From Fragilaria radians (lineage: Eukaryota; Bacillariophyta; Fragilariophyceae; Fragilariales; Fragilariaceae): DNA of 64,000 nt. A program made the translations under genes and the position numbers. The DNA lies in assembly GCA_900642245.1 (NCBI GenBank), contig CAAAJI010000011.1:86339-150338 (forward strand), read 5' to 3'. The notes below the pieces were generated by a model. The model was not told the origin of the DNA. It searched no databases and saw only the letters and a program-made list of their open reading frames with translations. Positions 10,632 through 19,932 of this stretch are shown in pieces. The stretch's first letter is position 1. The number at the start of each line of letters is the position of its first letter.

Positions 10632-12290
10632 TCAAGCGCGATTTTGATTCATTTCGCTTCGGACAATGTTTACTATCCCATCGAGATCATTGTCTGTGAT
10701 CATCATTGTTTCCATTACATCTTTCACTGTAGCCTCAATGTCTAAATCTTGCAAGTACGCGACCCATTCATACAGATCACATGCGAGAGATTTGATGTAT
10801 GCAACTAAAAATATATGAAACTCTGGTAGAGTATCCGCTTTCGAAGTTGGTGTTTGTGCTGAACTTGGTACAGTATCTCTACACTCTGAACAACTACGAT
10901 CTCCGTATTCTGAACAACCACGATCTCCGTACTCAGAAAATGCGTAATCATTTGAACCACACAAAATGTGTTCACACGTGTCGTCAAACGCATCATTATG
11001 CGCAGTCTCTTTCCTATTAGAATATATTGACTGCGAAAACTTGTTGATTGCTCTATCATTTGATTGAAGTGAAATTTCCTCTTCGCTCACCTTAGTCATG
11101 GGTTTCCACTCAGGATTTGGTGCTGCTGCACGAATTTTCCTTTCAGCGAAGCTTCCGCTCATGGTACTGACGCTATCATCGCTTGCAAAAGTCCCTTCAA
11201 TATCTCTCGCTTTGAATTTTGCTTCCGGGAGGATAATGTCCGTTGGCATGCGAATGCTACGAAAGGAGTCATGGAACAACGATGCCTTCGAATCGGTTTT
11301 CCTTGCTTTGGATTGTTCCTGGATATTAGGCTTAGGGTTTGACCGTCGCGAACTTGAGCTGCCTAGACTTAGTAAGTCCTCTATACTTGCTTCGAGGTCA
11401 TCGAAGAAGTCAAATGTCATATGCTTGTGGGCTTTTCTATCTAATTTTTCGAGATGATGCTCAAGGTTTTCATCATCGATTACTACTTGACTTTTTGATT
11501 TCTTTTTCTTCTTGGAGCGGCGAGATTCTGATCGGGATAGGCTTTCTGGTATCTCCAGTGGATCTTGATCAAAGACAAGCTCTTCAACTTCCTCGCTCCA
11601 TCTTACGCCATTCTGACTTCTGCTTTTTCGCGATCCAAGTGAGGATGATCTTCTAATGATTGGTGGAATAGGCAAATCCTTTAACTCTTGTGAATTGATA
11701 GGATGATCTATTTCATTTTCTCGTATAAGAGCTGCATATTCTTCCTTCCAAGCTGGATTTCCTAGAATCTCATAAGCCATAGATATGGCTTGAAATCGTA
11801 GCTTATTTTCACTTGTAACAGAACCTCCCATAGACGCCACTTCGCACGGTTCTCTCAACTCGCCTTCGCAAAGAACTTCTCTTCCTCTTCTAAAATATGC
11901 AATGCGCACCTCTTTGGGAGTGGCGCGTTCTGAGATTTTCAAGACGTCGGTGTACAAGTTTGCCTTTCGGCCAAACGCCTTTTCAATAGTATTGAAATAG
12001 TTCTTTGGGATTGAATGTTGAGATGATGCAGAAATATGCTTAATCTGCTTGTGATTAGATGTTCCATCGCTATGAACTGTCGAAGCTGTTTCTCTAGCTT
12101 CTACCACGGTGCTTTCTCCGTTTTGTTCTTTACGCCATCCTTCCTCTAAATTCAAGGTAAGGTTTGAATCAAAACCCCTTTTCTCCTCTGGAAGACGCGA
12201 GCGCATATCTCTCTCTTTGTGAGATTTACCCCGAGTACTTCTGATATCAGCATCTCCTGAACTCCATTCATCATGAGGGGGGGACCACAT
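10632..12290 (-). CDS. J-like domain protein lacking the HPD motif
   Basis: Single exon, 552 residues, ATG at 12290. Residues about 112-190 look like a DnaJ domain: LYTDVLKISERATPKEVRIAY is helix I and II, and KLRFQAISMAYEILGNPAWKEEY is helix III and IV. The loop that should hold the His-Pro-Asp triad reads RRGRE followed by an insertion of some 25 residues, so stimulation of Hsp70 ATPase is not expected (a J-like or type IV protein). The rest is charged and mostly low complexity. It has a Lys-rich run RRSKKKKKSKS (about residue 255), Ser-rich stretches, and a short tandem repeat of SEYGDR-C. The C-terminus contains a more ordered helical segment around LACDLYEWVAYLQDLDIE. Partner and role are unknown. 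Diatoms have several proteins of this layout. Confidence 0.6.
   Translation of the reverse strand: MWSPPHDEWSSGDADIRSTRGKSHKERDMRSRLPEEKRGFDSNLTLNLEEGWRKEQNGESTVVEARETASTVHSDGTSNHKQIKHISASSQHSIPKNYFNTIEKAFGRKANLYTDVLKISERATPKEVRIAYFRRGREVLCEGELREPCEVASMGGSVTSENKLRFQAISMAYEILGNPAWKEEYAALIRENEIDHPINSQELKDLPIPPIIRRSSSLGSRKSRSQNGVRWSEEVEELVFDQDPLEIPESLSRSESRRSKKKKKSKSQVVIDDENLEHHLEKLDRKAHKHMTFDFFDDLEASIEDLLSLGSSSSRRSNPKPNIQEQSKARKTDSKASLFHDSFRSIRMPTDIILPEAKFKARDIEGTFASDDSVSTMSGSFAERKIRAAAPNPEWKPMTKVSEEEISLQSNDRAINKFSQSIYSNRKETAHNDAFDDTCEHILCGSNDYAFSEYGDRGCSEYGDRSCSECRDTVPSSAQTPTSKADTLPEFHIFLVAYIKSLACDLYEWVAYLQDLDIEATVKDVMETMMITDNDLDGIVNIVRSEMNQNRA
10885..10932. repeat. 24-bp tandem repeat inside the J-like protein gene
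   Basis: Two adjacent 24-bp units (10885-10908 and 10909-10932) differ at only two positions, with a decayed third. They encode the repeated octapeptide SEYGDR-C near the C-terminus. The unit keeps the reading frame. Confidence 0.75.
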
Positions 12291-14832
12291 TTGCAGACAC
12301 TTCGTTGCTTGACAAGCTTATAACAAATTGAAACCTTAGAGGTCCGGTTGGAACTAACTACAGTCGGCCAATTATCGGAAGAGATTACCAAAATTTGCTA
12401 ATCATGTACATTAAGTACTTTCGTAATATACTGAAATATTGAAAATTTAATAATACAATTTTGATAGTACTGAGTCGTTTAACAGAGTCTTTGTTTCAAA
12501 CTTGGTGATAATTAATTTTGATATCGGTATAACCAGATGATAATTCCAATTTTAAGCGTTAGAATGTCGAAGATAAGCGTTTCAACGGTTCCTCGATACA
12601 GCATTTTGACCATCAGCAATACCTCGAAACCTTATATACTTTAACAATACCAGAAGTATTATCGATATCAATTATCAACAGACAACCAACAAGATTAATA
12701 CGACTAAAGTGACAAATATCTGCGTAAGACATGCGCGTACCATCTTGACGCGAGGTGGCGTAATGAGTCACTAAGGTAAATTGTGCCAAGGCTGGGTAAG
12801 GGGCGCTTCTCACAATAGTCTGGAACACCAAAGATTCTCCTGCAAACATCTCAGGAAAGTCCAACACATTAAGAACTTCTCCTGAAAAACTTCCCAGGAA
12901 AGTCTTCAGAGTAAACCTTTCTCATTAAAGGCTTTTCAAAATTAAATGCCTTTCTCACGAAAACTTCACAAGAAAAACTTCACATCAAAACCGTTTACTC
13001 AAAGTTTGAATTCTAGTAACAATTTATTCTCTAATATTTTCGTGTTAATCTCTGCCTCTATTTATATCTCAACTTTGTATCTACATCTTTCAATTTTGAA
13101 TTAATCAAGGAGAATTACTCGTGGCCACTTTCATCTGCTTGAAAAAATGAGACAATTATTTGTCTTGCAGATAAACCATTGATGAACATGGATTGAATCA
13201 TTGATAAAGCACCTCACTGTGTTGAAATGAGAGATGTAGAACTTGTTTTTTTTATATTGATTACCAGCTTTTGACATTCTTCTAAAATTGAGGATTTGAT
13301 TCATGATAGGAAACAGTTTACGGTTCCAAAACTTTCTAGTTTTTGTAGAATTTTGTGGAAATGTACACAAATAAGCTAAAAATGCCAAGCTCTCTTGACA
13401 ATTGCAAGAAATGTTCTTTCCGACAATTATCGCATTTCTTCAATCCGAGTCTGCCGTTAATTGCTTGTAGATTTTTTAACCCATGTGACATGAAGCTCGA
13501 GTAACTTTAACCAAAAAAGGCTGCATAGCACAATAACACATCATCTGAAAACGTAATTTTTTGTTGAAGATTTAGAAAATATCTGTAGTCGTCTTTTCCT
13601 TTGATAATGTTTGTTTTTATGTAGCTTTCGGTTAATGTACCATACCTTCTTTCTTTCTAATGGATACTTGTTCCACACCCTTAGAGTCACTGTAATTCTG
13701 TGAATGAATTTAACAATGTTATTTTCAGTTTTTCAGAAACCCCATTTAGCAGTATGCAAGCCCCCCCCCCTCCCTCCCCCTTCGAAGATGGAGAATTATT
13801 GACAGATTTCAGGATTTCAGATTTTAACTTTATATCATCATAATTTGGAATTAAACTGGTTGAATAAAGACAAAGAAACGACTAAATTCTCATCCTATTG
13901 AACAATGGCTGAAGAAACGCAATCTAGGGATACCAAACATCAATTCTAATATAGACTTGAAAATGGAATTTAGGTTTTTGCCTTGGGTGGATGAATAAAG
14001 GTTGAAACAGTGTAGGAGTGTAAAACTCAAGCACAGATAGCGCAATCTCTGAATCTGCACCAGATTACCAAAGTAAAATAATGCTTGCATGGAACTATTT
14101 CGGAGGAAATGGATCGCATTTTGGCTTACAAAGATTCTTAGTCTAGGTAGAATGAAACTCAGTTGCTGTGGCCTTCTAGCTAAGGTATATATTACCTTAA
14201 ACTGCCTCTTATGCATTTTTGCTCCGAAAGCAGCTCACTCAAATTTGCTAACTTGTGATTGACTTTCCACTAGAATAGCTTGAGCGATCAAAATAGATGC
14301 CAATTGTGCGCTATCCAGAGTTTCTTGTCTACCTTGCAATGTAAGTGAAAAATCCACTGAAGCTGCCAAAAAGACACGGATCTGTTCCAGATTTTGAAAC
14401 ACCCTGATTCTATTCCAACTTGATAGTAGGCCAGTTTTGTTGAGATATTCACTTCGTGAAGTTTCCACCTTACGAATATATTCACACATTATAGGTGTCC
14501 ACCTACAGGATACCACCGTTCATGAATATTATAGTATGCCAGAAATCACTTTTGACTTTAAAGATACAGTTAGGATATACATATCAAGAGGGAAACAACA
14601 ATTCTATTCTTTTTTGCTAAATTGAAAGTGCGTTTGTTTTTTCACAATTCCTGTCATAATTTCAAAATGTGTTCAACATTTTAGAGACCTAAAAAGGGAA
14701 TGAAGTGCTTGGCTTCTTGCTAACTTTTTTGGAATCTAGAAACTCCGACTAATTGGAATAAAAGCGGGACGGTCACTTCACGTCGAATATACTGTTTTTG
14801 TCATTGAGGATAAAGGACTACCAAAGAATACC
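12291..14832. other. Intergenic, no supported gene, one C-rich tract
   Basis: About 2.5 kb. Open frames at 12613-12867, 13890-14216 and 14235-14516 (all minus) have no recognisable domain and no good start context. They may be decayed repeat sequence. The interval 12860-12990 has locally repetitive text (variants of CTTCtcc-GAAAA). A C-rich tract is listed separately. Confidence 0.4.
13761..13780. repeat. C-rich tract
   Basis: Ten C in a row, then TCCCTCCCCC. On the minus strand this gives three closely spaced G runs, so a G-quadruplex is possible, though the tract may simply be a slippage product. No gene lies within 800 bp. Confidence 0.6.
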
Positions 14833-15710
14833 ATGGTGAGTATTCGAGAGGCATCAATGGGACGATGATCAGTCAAATAGATTTTCTTAACTCCGATGAA
14901 GTTGTTGCTGACTTATTGTGGTATCGCTTTACCGAGATTTATTTCCTGGTGTCTTTGTCCCCTGATGCTGATGCAAGTTTGATCGTCGAATTTTATCGTT
15001 TTCTAGATTTTGACTCCATCTAACCTGACTCCCATCACACTCCTTTAGTCTGTCTTACCTCCACTGCTTCCAAAAGTTGACGCCATTCTGATTCTTGATG
15101 GAGATGGTAATCGATTGGCCGGGAAATATTACGGCGATTTTCTGAAGAAAGGCGCGTTGGAGGAGGGTAAAGTCACTTCTGTAGACGAAGTTCGGGCATC
15201 GTTTGAACGTCAACTACATGCTAAAATTCAGGGAATCGCAGCGCGTCCTGATGCTGCTGAAGTCGTAACTGTGATGGGACGGACAGCTGTTTTTTGCGGT
15301 GGAAATACACCAACAGCAACCGGTTCAGGTGATGTTCGAGTCGTCCATGTCGGACCCCCCACCGAATCCGAGCTGTTTCTTGCATACCTCAATGAAGGTA
15401 TGTACGATGCTCTCTCAAATCTGATGGGTGGGAGTACAGAGCGCAACATGGTTTTGGATAATCTTGAGCTTGTTTTTCTTTGATTGATGAACACTGCGAT
15501 GGTGGAATTATCTTGGAAACAGATGGAAGAAAATTGGCAGCTGCTGTGCTCTTACGGGAAGACGATGGCCGTGTCGAAGAAAAGACTAGCACTCCTGGAA
15601 TCTCCAGCTTTCCTATCGGCGTAACAACTGGCGAGATGACTATTGGACAAGCATTTAGACAGGCGCGAGAACAGTTCATGATAAACTTAACTTCCCGAGA
15701 TGGCATGTGA
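14833..15710 (+). CDS. Coatomer subunit zeta (COPI), apparent 1-nt frameshift
   Basis: Small longin-fold subunit that pairs with gamma-COP in the COPI coat for Golgi-to-ER transport. Exon 1 appears to be only the ATG (14833-14835) followed by a GTGAGT donor. The 213-bp intron ends at CTTTAG (15048) and exon 2 starts SVLPPLLPKVDAILILD. Family features are plain: ILILDGDGNRLAGKYY, then a DNLELVFL strand and LIDEHCDGGIILETD. About 40-60 residues longer than in animals owing to a Gly/Thr-rich loop (GNTPTATGSGD). The frame breaks exactly at the conserved core: the reading that ends ELVFL stops at TGA (15481-15483), while the following LIDEH continues in the frame that starts at 15480. One base is missing for continuity. 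This is either a sequence or assembly error or a real lesion. The end at 15710 fits the family. Confidence 0.85.
14836..15048 (+). other. Intron 1 of coatomer zeta directly after the ATG (inferred)
   Basis: GTGAGT donor immediately follows ATG, and a pyrimidine-rich CTCCTTTAG acceptor precedes the conserved N-terminus. At 213 bp it is the longest intron inferred in this window. Phase 0. Confidence 0.65.
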
Positions 15711-16566
15711 GATCATAAAGCACAGCCTAATATTTAGATAGTTATTATTTGATTGTGTATGATCGAAACTGGTATTCCGTTCACTTACTTTACTTTCTTT
15801 GATACAAAGTTCATCATACTCACATGTGCAAAGTGATGCCGACATATTTACATACCATGGTTACAACATATATCTCATTCACAAAAGAAGCTACGAAGTG
15901 AATTCAAAAGATGAAGTAATTATCATTTAGATAGAGCCGAGTTCTAAAGGATGAAAAGCTCAAGAAACTTTCATTTGCAGAAAGAGCTTATAGAAAAATA
16001 ATTGTTCTTGTTGTTCAGTGATTGAGTGAACAGATTCAATGCGTCTTATCAAAAATTTCCCCACATTTGCATTCTTCAGAGTTTAGTGCTGTTTCTGAAA
16101 CTTTAGATTGGATTAAGGTCTATATCTACGTTATAGTGAGGGGGAAAATAGATTTGAGAATCTTTCATTGAAGATTTTTCATCATCCCACGCCTTTTTTT
16201 TTTTAAATTATTTTTTGTGCAGCCTGATACTGACTTACACAAAAGAGATGATACAGATGTTGAACATTAGGGCATCCATACACCACACACCTTCTCTCCA
16301 AATGATTCAACAAGTTTGGCAATTTTTTTTAGGATAAGATGAGAATGGTTGCACATTTGAAGACGCTAATGACTTTATTCATCAATCTACATCCTGATTT
16401 CTATTTCTTATGGGGTATGGTAACGATTGTGGTCATTCAACTTGTTGACAAGTACTGAACGGAGAATTTCGAATATTAGGATTAAACTATAGTGATGAAA
16501 TGCTACTGACCCCTTTCTACGTGTATTACGTTAAACGCCTTACATATTGAATTCAATCTTGTCAAA
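15711..16566. other. Intergenic, no gene seen
   Basis: AT-rich, with a T-run (about 16193-16203) and no supported open frame. It holds the 3' end of coatomer zeta and the promoter of the DUF6824 gene. Confidence 0.5.
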
Positions 16567-18165
16567 ATGGATGCCTCGCGTATCAACTTCGACGGATATC
16601 CGATGCGAGATATAACTATTCCTCATCCCCACGATGTTTTATGTGGTCGAGGCGGTGGAACGAATAATCATGTTGGAAATACTCATTGGCGAATGCTTGT
16701 GGCTGCCAACAAACAATTGTATGTGACACTCCCAAAGCGACAAAAGATGCTCCTATCTCAAAGTATAGTAAAAGCAATTCGGAGTCAGAATCCTCCTGGG
16801 AGATTTCTCCAAAAGCAAGCACAATCTGATTATTGGTGTGATGTCGGAGATCAAAGAGCTCAAGAGAAAACATCGCAAGCGCTTCGAGAGGGTGCTCCCG
16901 ATATTCGGAATAATTTAATTCATACTTCTACGGAAATTTCTACGCCTATTCATAGTGGAAGTCCGTCGGGTTGTGGAACACAGGTGCCATCGCATGCTCA
17001 ATTTCCACCCTCATCCTTTCCTTCACCATCGCAAGCATTGTTTGATCCATCTCTCTTACCTCCTGGTCAAGGTCCTAGATTGATGTATCCTCTATCGGAA
17101 AACGGAGGTCCCGGTTCAGAAGAGGTAATGATTCAAGCAGTCAAGAGTCATGGTGGCCTCGTTGCACAGCCAAATTTAGTCTCTCAGTCAGGTTCTTCTA
17201 CAGATCAGTCCCAACTATCGGCAAATGATATATCATCTGATTATTTACGAACTCAAGATCATGTAAACGAACCTTCAAGTACAAGGAAACAAGTTGGTTT
17301 CGACACCGATGCTAACCAAGAATCAAAAGCATTGTTCGATCACTCAAATCAATTTTCAGATCCTGGACTGCCACATTTAGAAACAGCAGGACTGTCATTT
17401 GGATCAACATCGATGATGTCCGTAGGAAATTCAAAGCTTGAGACAGGAGGGCTTTCATTTGGATCCATGATGTCATTCAGTGTGGCAGTATCAAATCTTC
17501 CAGACGTCGTAGATAGTGGGCTAGAAGGCATTGGGACTTCATTTGGATCCTTATCCCTTAACACTCAGGATAGAATCAACCTTGATGCAGCTTTGGCAAA
17601 CGGCGATAAAGAACAAAAGTTACCACACACAACAATGGAGACTCCCACAATATTACATCAACAGAAATCGAAAGGAAGTCTTCTGGAATGCTCAGATACA
17701 GAATCTGAAGATGACGAGGAATCGAATGCTAAAGGCAGTCACGACTGGGAAAAACTGAAGGAAATGCTGGAGAAGAACACCGACTGGAATCAACACAATC
17801 CATCGTCCGCGCAAATTCTGAACACTGCACATGCAGCAATTCATGATCGATTTGAACCTGTTCCACTTACAATGCTAACAGAAGATACCTCAGCACTGAC
17901 TATGGCTGACTTTGGTGATCAAGGCATTGGTGACGATATTTTCTTATCATCAAGGTTTCCTGACTCCCAGGAGCACTACTCCGCGAATTTACCCATACCT
18001 CCTCCATCTCATGCGCAAGCAACATACGATGATGGATATAATCATCTCTGGAGTACTCAAAGGCAGCTAGAAATGTTATATTTGGCGCAAAGAAACGGCA
18101 ATCAATTTTCTTCCATGTTCAATCAGGAGTTTCATCATTACAATGAATCCAAAATTAATGAATAA
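16567..18165 (+). CDS. DUF6824 domain protein with GLSFGS repeats
   Basis: Single exon, 532 residues. Residues 20-115 are a DUF6824 domain, recognisable from PHPHDVLCGRGGGTNNHVGN (20-39), then W-MLVAANK, LSQSIVKAIRSQNPPGRFL and the closing ALREG. The domain is widespread and expanded in diatoms; its function is not established, and a regulatory or nucleic-acid role is only guessed at from its architecture. The remainder is Ser/Pro/Gln-rich and likely disordered. Between residues 270 and 330 are three spaced copies of a G-[LT]-SFGS motif, two of them followed by MMS. An acidic patch (DTESEDDEES, about 378-387) precedes a WEKLKEMLEKN helix. No membrane segment. Convergent with the peptidase gene downstream, with 112 bp between the stops. 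Confidence 0.75.
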   Translation: MDASRINFDGYPMRDITIPHPHDVLCGRGGGTNNHVGNTHWRMLVAANKQLYVTLPKRQKMLLSQSIVKAIRSQNPPGRFLQKQAQSDYWCDVGDQRAQEKTSQALREGAPDIRNNLIHTSTEISTPIHSGSPSGCGTQVPSHAQFPPSSFPSPSQALFDPSLLPPGQGPRLMYPLSENGGPGSEEVMIQAVKSHGGLVAQPNLVSQSGSSTDQSQLSANDISSDYLRTQDHVNEPSSTRKQVGFDTDANQESKALFDHSNQFSDPGLPHLETAGLSFGSTSMMSVGNSKLETGGLSFGSMMSFSVAVSNLPDVVDSGLEGIGTSFGSLSLNTQDRINLDAALANGDKEQKLPHTTMETPTILHQQKSKGSLLECSDTESEDDEESNAKGSHDWEKLKEMLEKNTDWNQHNPSSAQILNTAHAAIHDRFEPVPLTMLTEDTSALTMADFGDQGIGDDIFLSSRFPDSQEHYSANLPIPPPSHAQATYDDGYNHLWSTQRQLEMLYLAQRNGNQFSSMFNQEFHHYNESKINE

Positions 18166-18277
18166 AGTAATTTAAAGTTAAATAGCATAAATGCAGTAAT
18201 GATTTATAAACTTTTCGATTCTCCCAAAGGCAATACTCCGAATTAGTCGTTAGCAAGGAAATAATTTCATCTTTACG

Positions 18278-19932
18278 TTAGATGCCGCTGGGAATATGAC
18301 ACATGCTGAGTCTACTAGAAATGGCTTCGAAATCAACTTTGGTGGTATCGCTCGAGAGGACAGGAACAAAGCTGGGTGGTAAATCTATTTCGATGTCCGG
18401 ATGAATCCCAGCCCCTTGAATATCCGTCCCACTTGGAGTGACATACTTTGCAACTGTCAATACTAACCCAGCACCATCCTTCAATCCATATACTGCTTGA
18501 ATCTTACCTTTCCCGAACGAATTTTCTCCCATGACTACCGCACGACAATTATCATGAAGGCTGCCCGTGAACACTTCACTAGCCGACGCAGAATTTCGAT
18601 CAATCCAAATGGCAATGGGATCCTTAGAATCGATTAGGACGCTGCCTGATGCTGTTCGGAATGGTAATTTAGCTTGATTACTGTCAATGACATAAGTGGC
18701 TATGCGGTCATCTAGGAAAAGGCTGGATATTTCCACTGCACTCTGAAATGCACCCCCTGGATTGCCTCTGACATCAATCACATAGGCATTCACACCATCC
18801 TTCTCCAAACTTTGAATTGCTTCTTCCAATTTCGCCTTCACAATACCATTGAACTCTACAATGCGCACATAGCCTACTTTGGTACCATCCTTCCTAGTTT
18901 CGGAAACCTTAAACTGGATGGGATTACGAACTTCTGCAAATGCCCTTTCCATGGCTATATCATTCGTGAAACCTTCTTGACCTTCATTTCCCTCTCGTTT
19001 GACAGTCATTGTTATTGTCTTCGCATTTGGATCTTCTGAAATTTGATCTATAATGTCGAAGGCTGATCTTCCATCGGTAGGAACTCCATTGACAGCAGCA
19101 ATATAATCGCCAACTTTCAAACCAGCTCTATCAGAAGCTGACCCAGGAACGGGGGGGGCACCAACAATTATATGCTTCTGCTGGTCTGGCATTAATGTCG
19201 CACCGATACCAATCAGATCATATTTTTGTATTGCCTGATATTGATTGGAATCCAGTATTCTGGAATATTTATCGCCTAAAGATTTTGTCATTTTGGTAAC
19301 AACTTGCAAAGCCTTTTCATCATTATCGCTCGGTGAAATTTGAGAATAGTAGGATTTCTTCACTTCATTCCAGTCCTAATGCTAAAGTTGAGGAAAATGT
19401 TTAGATGTTTTATTCTCCAATCAAAGAGACTCACCTGTCCATTAAATGTTTGATCAATAAAGTATTTGTTAACAAGGCTCCACACTTCCTCAACAACGGT
19501 GATATCAGCTGATTCCTTCTTTGAGGGCGCAGTTAGAAGAGACTCCTCTGTGATACTCTTTGCTTCTCCATTTTCGTTTGAGATTTGTGATTTGGTAACA
19601 GTTAGGGCATCGTCTGCTCGAGCTGCCAAAACACGGTCCATCGGGTTATTCGAGTTCACCATCGGACAGAAGGTCAAGATAAAGCCAAATAACGATGCTG
19701 TAAGGAATTCGTGGAAGAGGCTGTTGGACCCAGAAAATGATCTCCCGTTTTCCCCATCGGAGGAACAAGAGTTAAGTGATAAAATTGAGGGTGTCAACCT
19801 TCTCGAATAATTGAAAGTGTTCAATGCATTGAATTGGGATTTCCCTATCGAGATCGGTGATATGAAAGCTCTAGTTTCAGGCAAGCAGAGAGAAAGCATG
19901 AGCGTTGTACACGCTTGTAATGATATTCTCAT
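18278..19932 (-). CDS. Thylakoid-lumen C-terminal processing peptidase (CtpA type)
   Basis: Serine peptidase of family S41A. CtpA removes the C-terminal extension of the D1 precursor of photosystem II, which is needed before the Mn cluster assembles. Two exons, 19932-19435 and 19375-18278, give 531 residues. Exon 1: signal peptide (MRISLQACTTLMLSLCLPE) with an RAF plastid motif, transit region, then a hydrophobic segment ending in LAARA, a lumenal cleavage site. Exon 2: N-terminal helical bundle, PDZ domain (about 218-292) with VGDYIAAVNG, then the catalytic core. VIDVRGNPGG lies near 366-374. The Ser/Lys dyad is predicted as S430 in NSASASE and K455 in SFGKGK, with the 25-residue spacing usual for the family. 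A frame open upstream from a GTG is ignored, since the ATG at 19932 starts the signal peptide. Confidence 0.85.
19376..19434 (-). other. Intron of the CtpA-type gene (inferred)
   Basis: GTGAGT donor after the N-G-Q codons and CATTAG acceptor, 59 bp, phase 0, restoring FNGQ-DWNEV. Another TTTAG lies 6 bases earlier in the direction of transcription; using it would leave CAT TAG, an immediate stop. Confidence 0.75.

Noticed and set aside
12613..12867. Minus frame that looked gene-like (FTLVTHYATSRQDG)
   Set aside because: No start in good context, no homologue recalled, and repetitive text begins right upstream.
14235..14516. Minus-strand frame of 93 residues
   Set aside because: No recognised family, and a second shifted frame covers the same bases; likely chance or old transposon DNA.
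15478..15486. Programmed -1 frameshift in coatomer zeta as the default explanation
   Set aside because: No slippery heptamer of the X-XXY-YYZ type; an assembly indel in a T-run is simpler. Kept only as an alternative.
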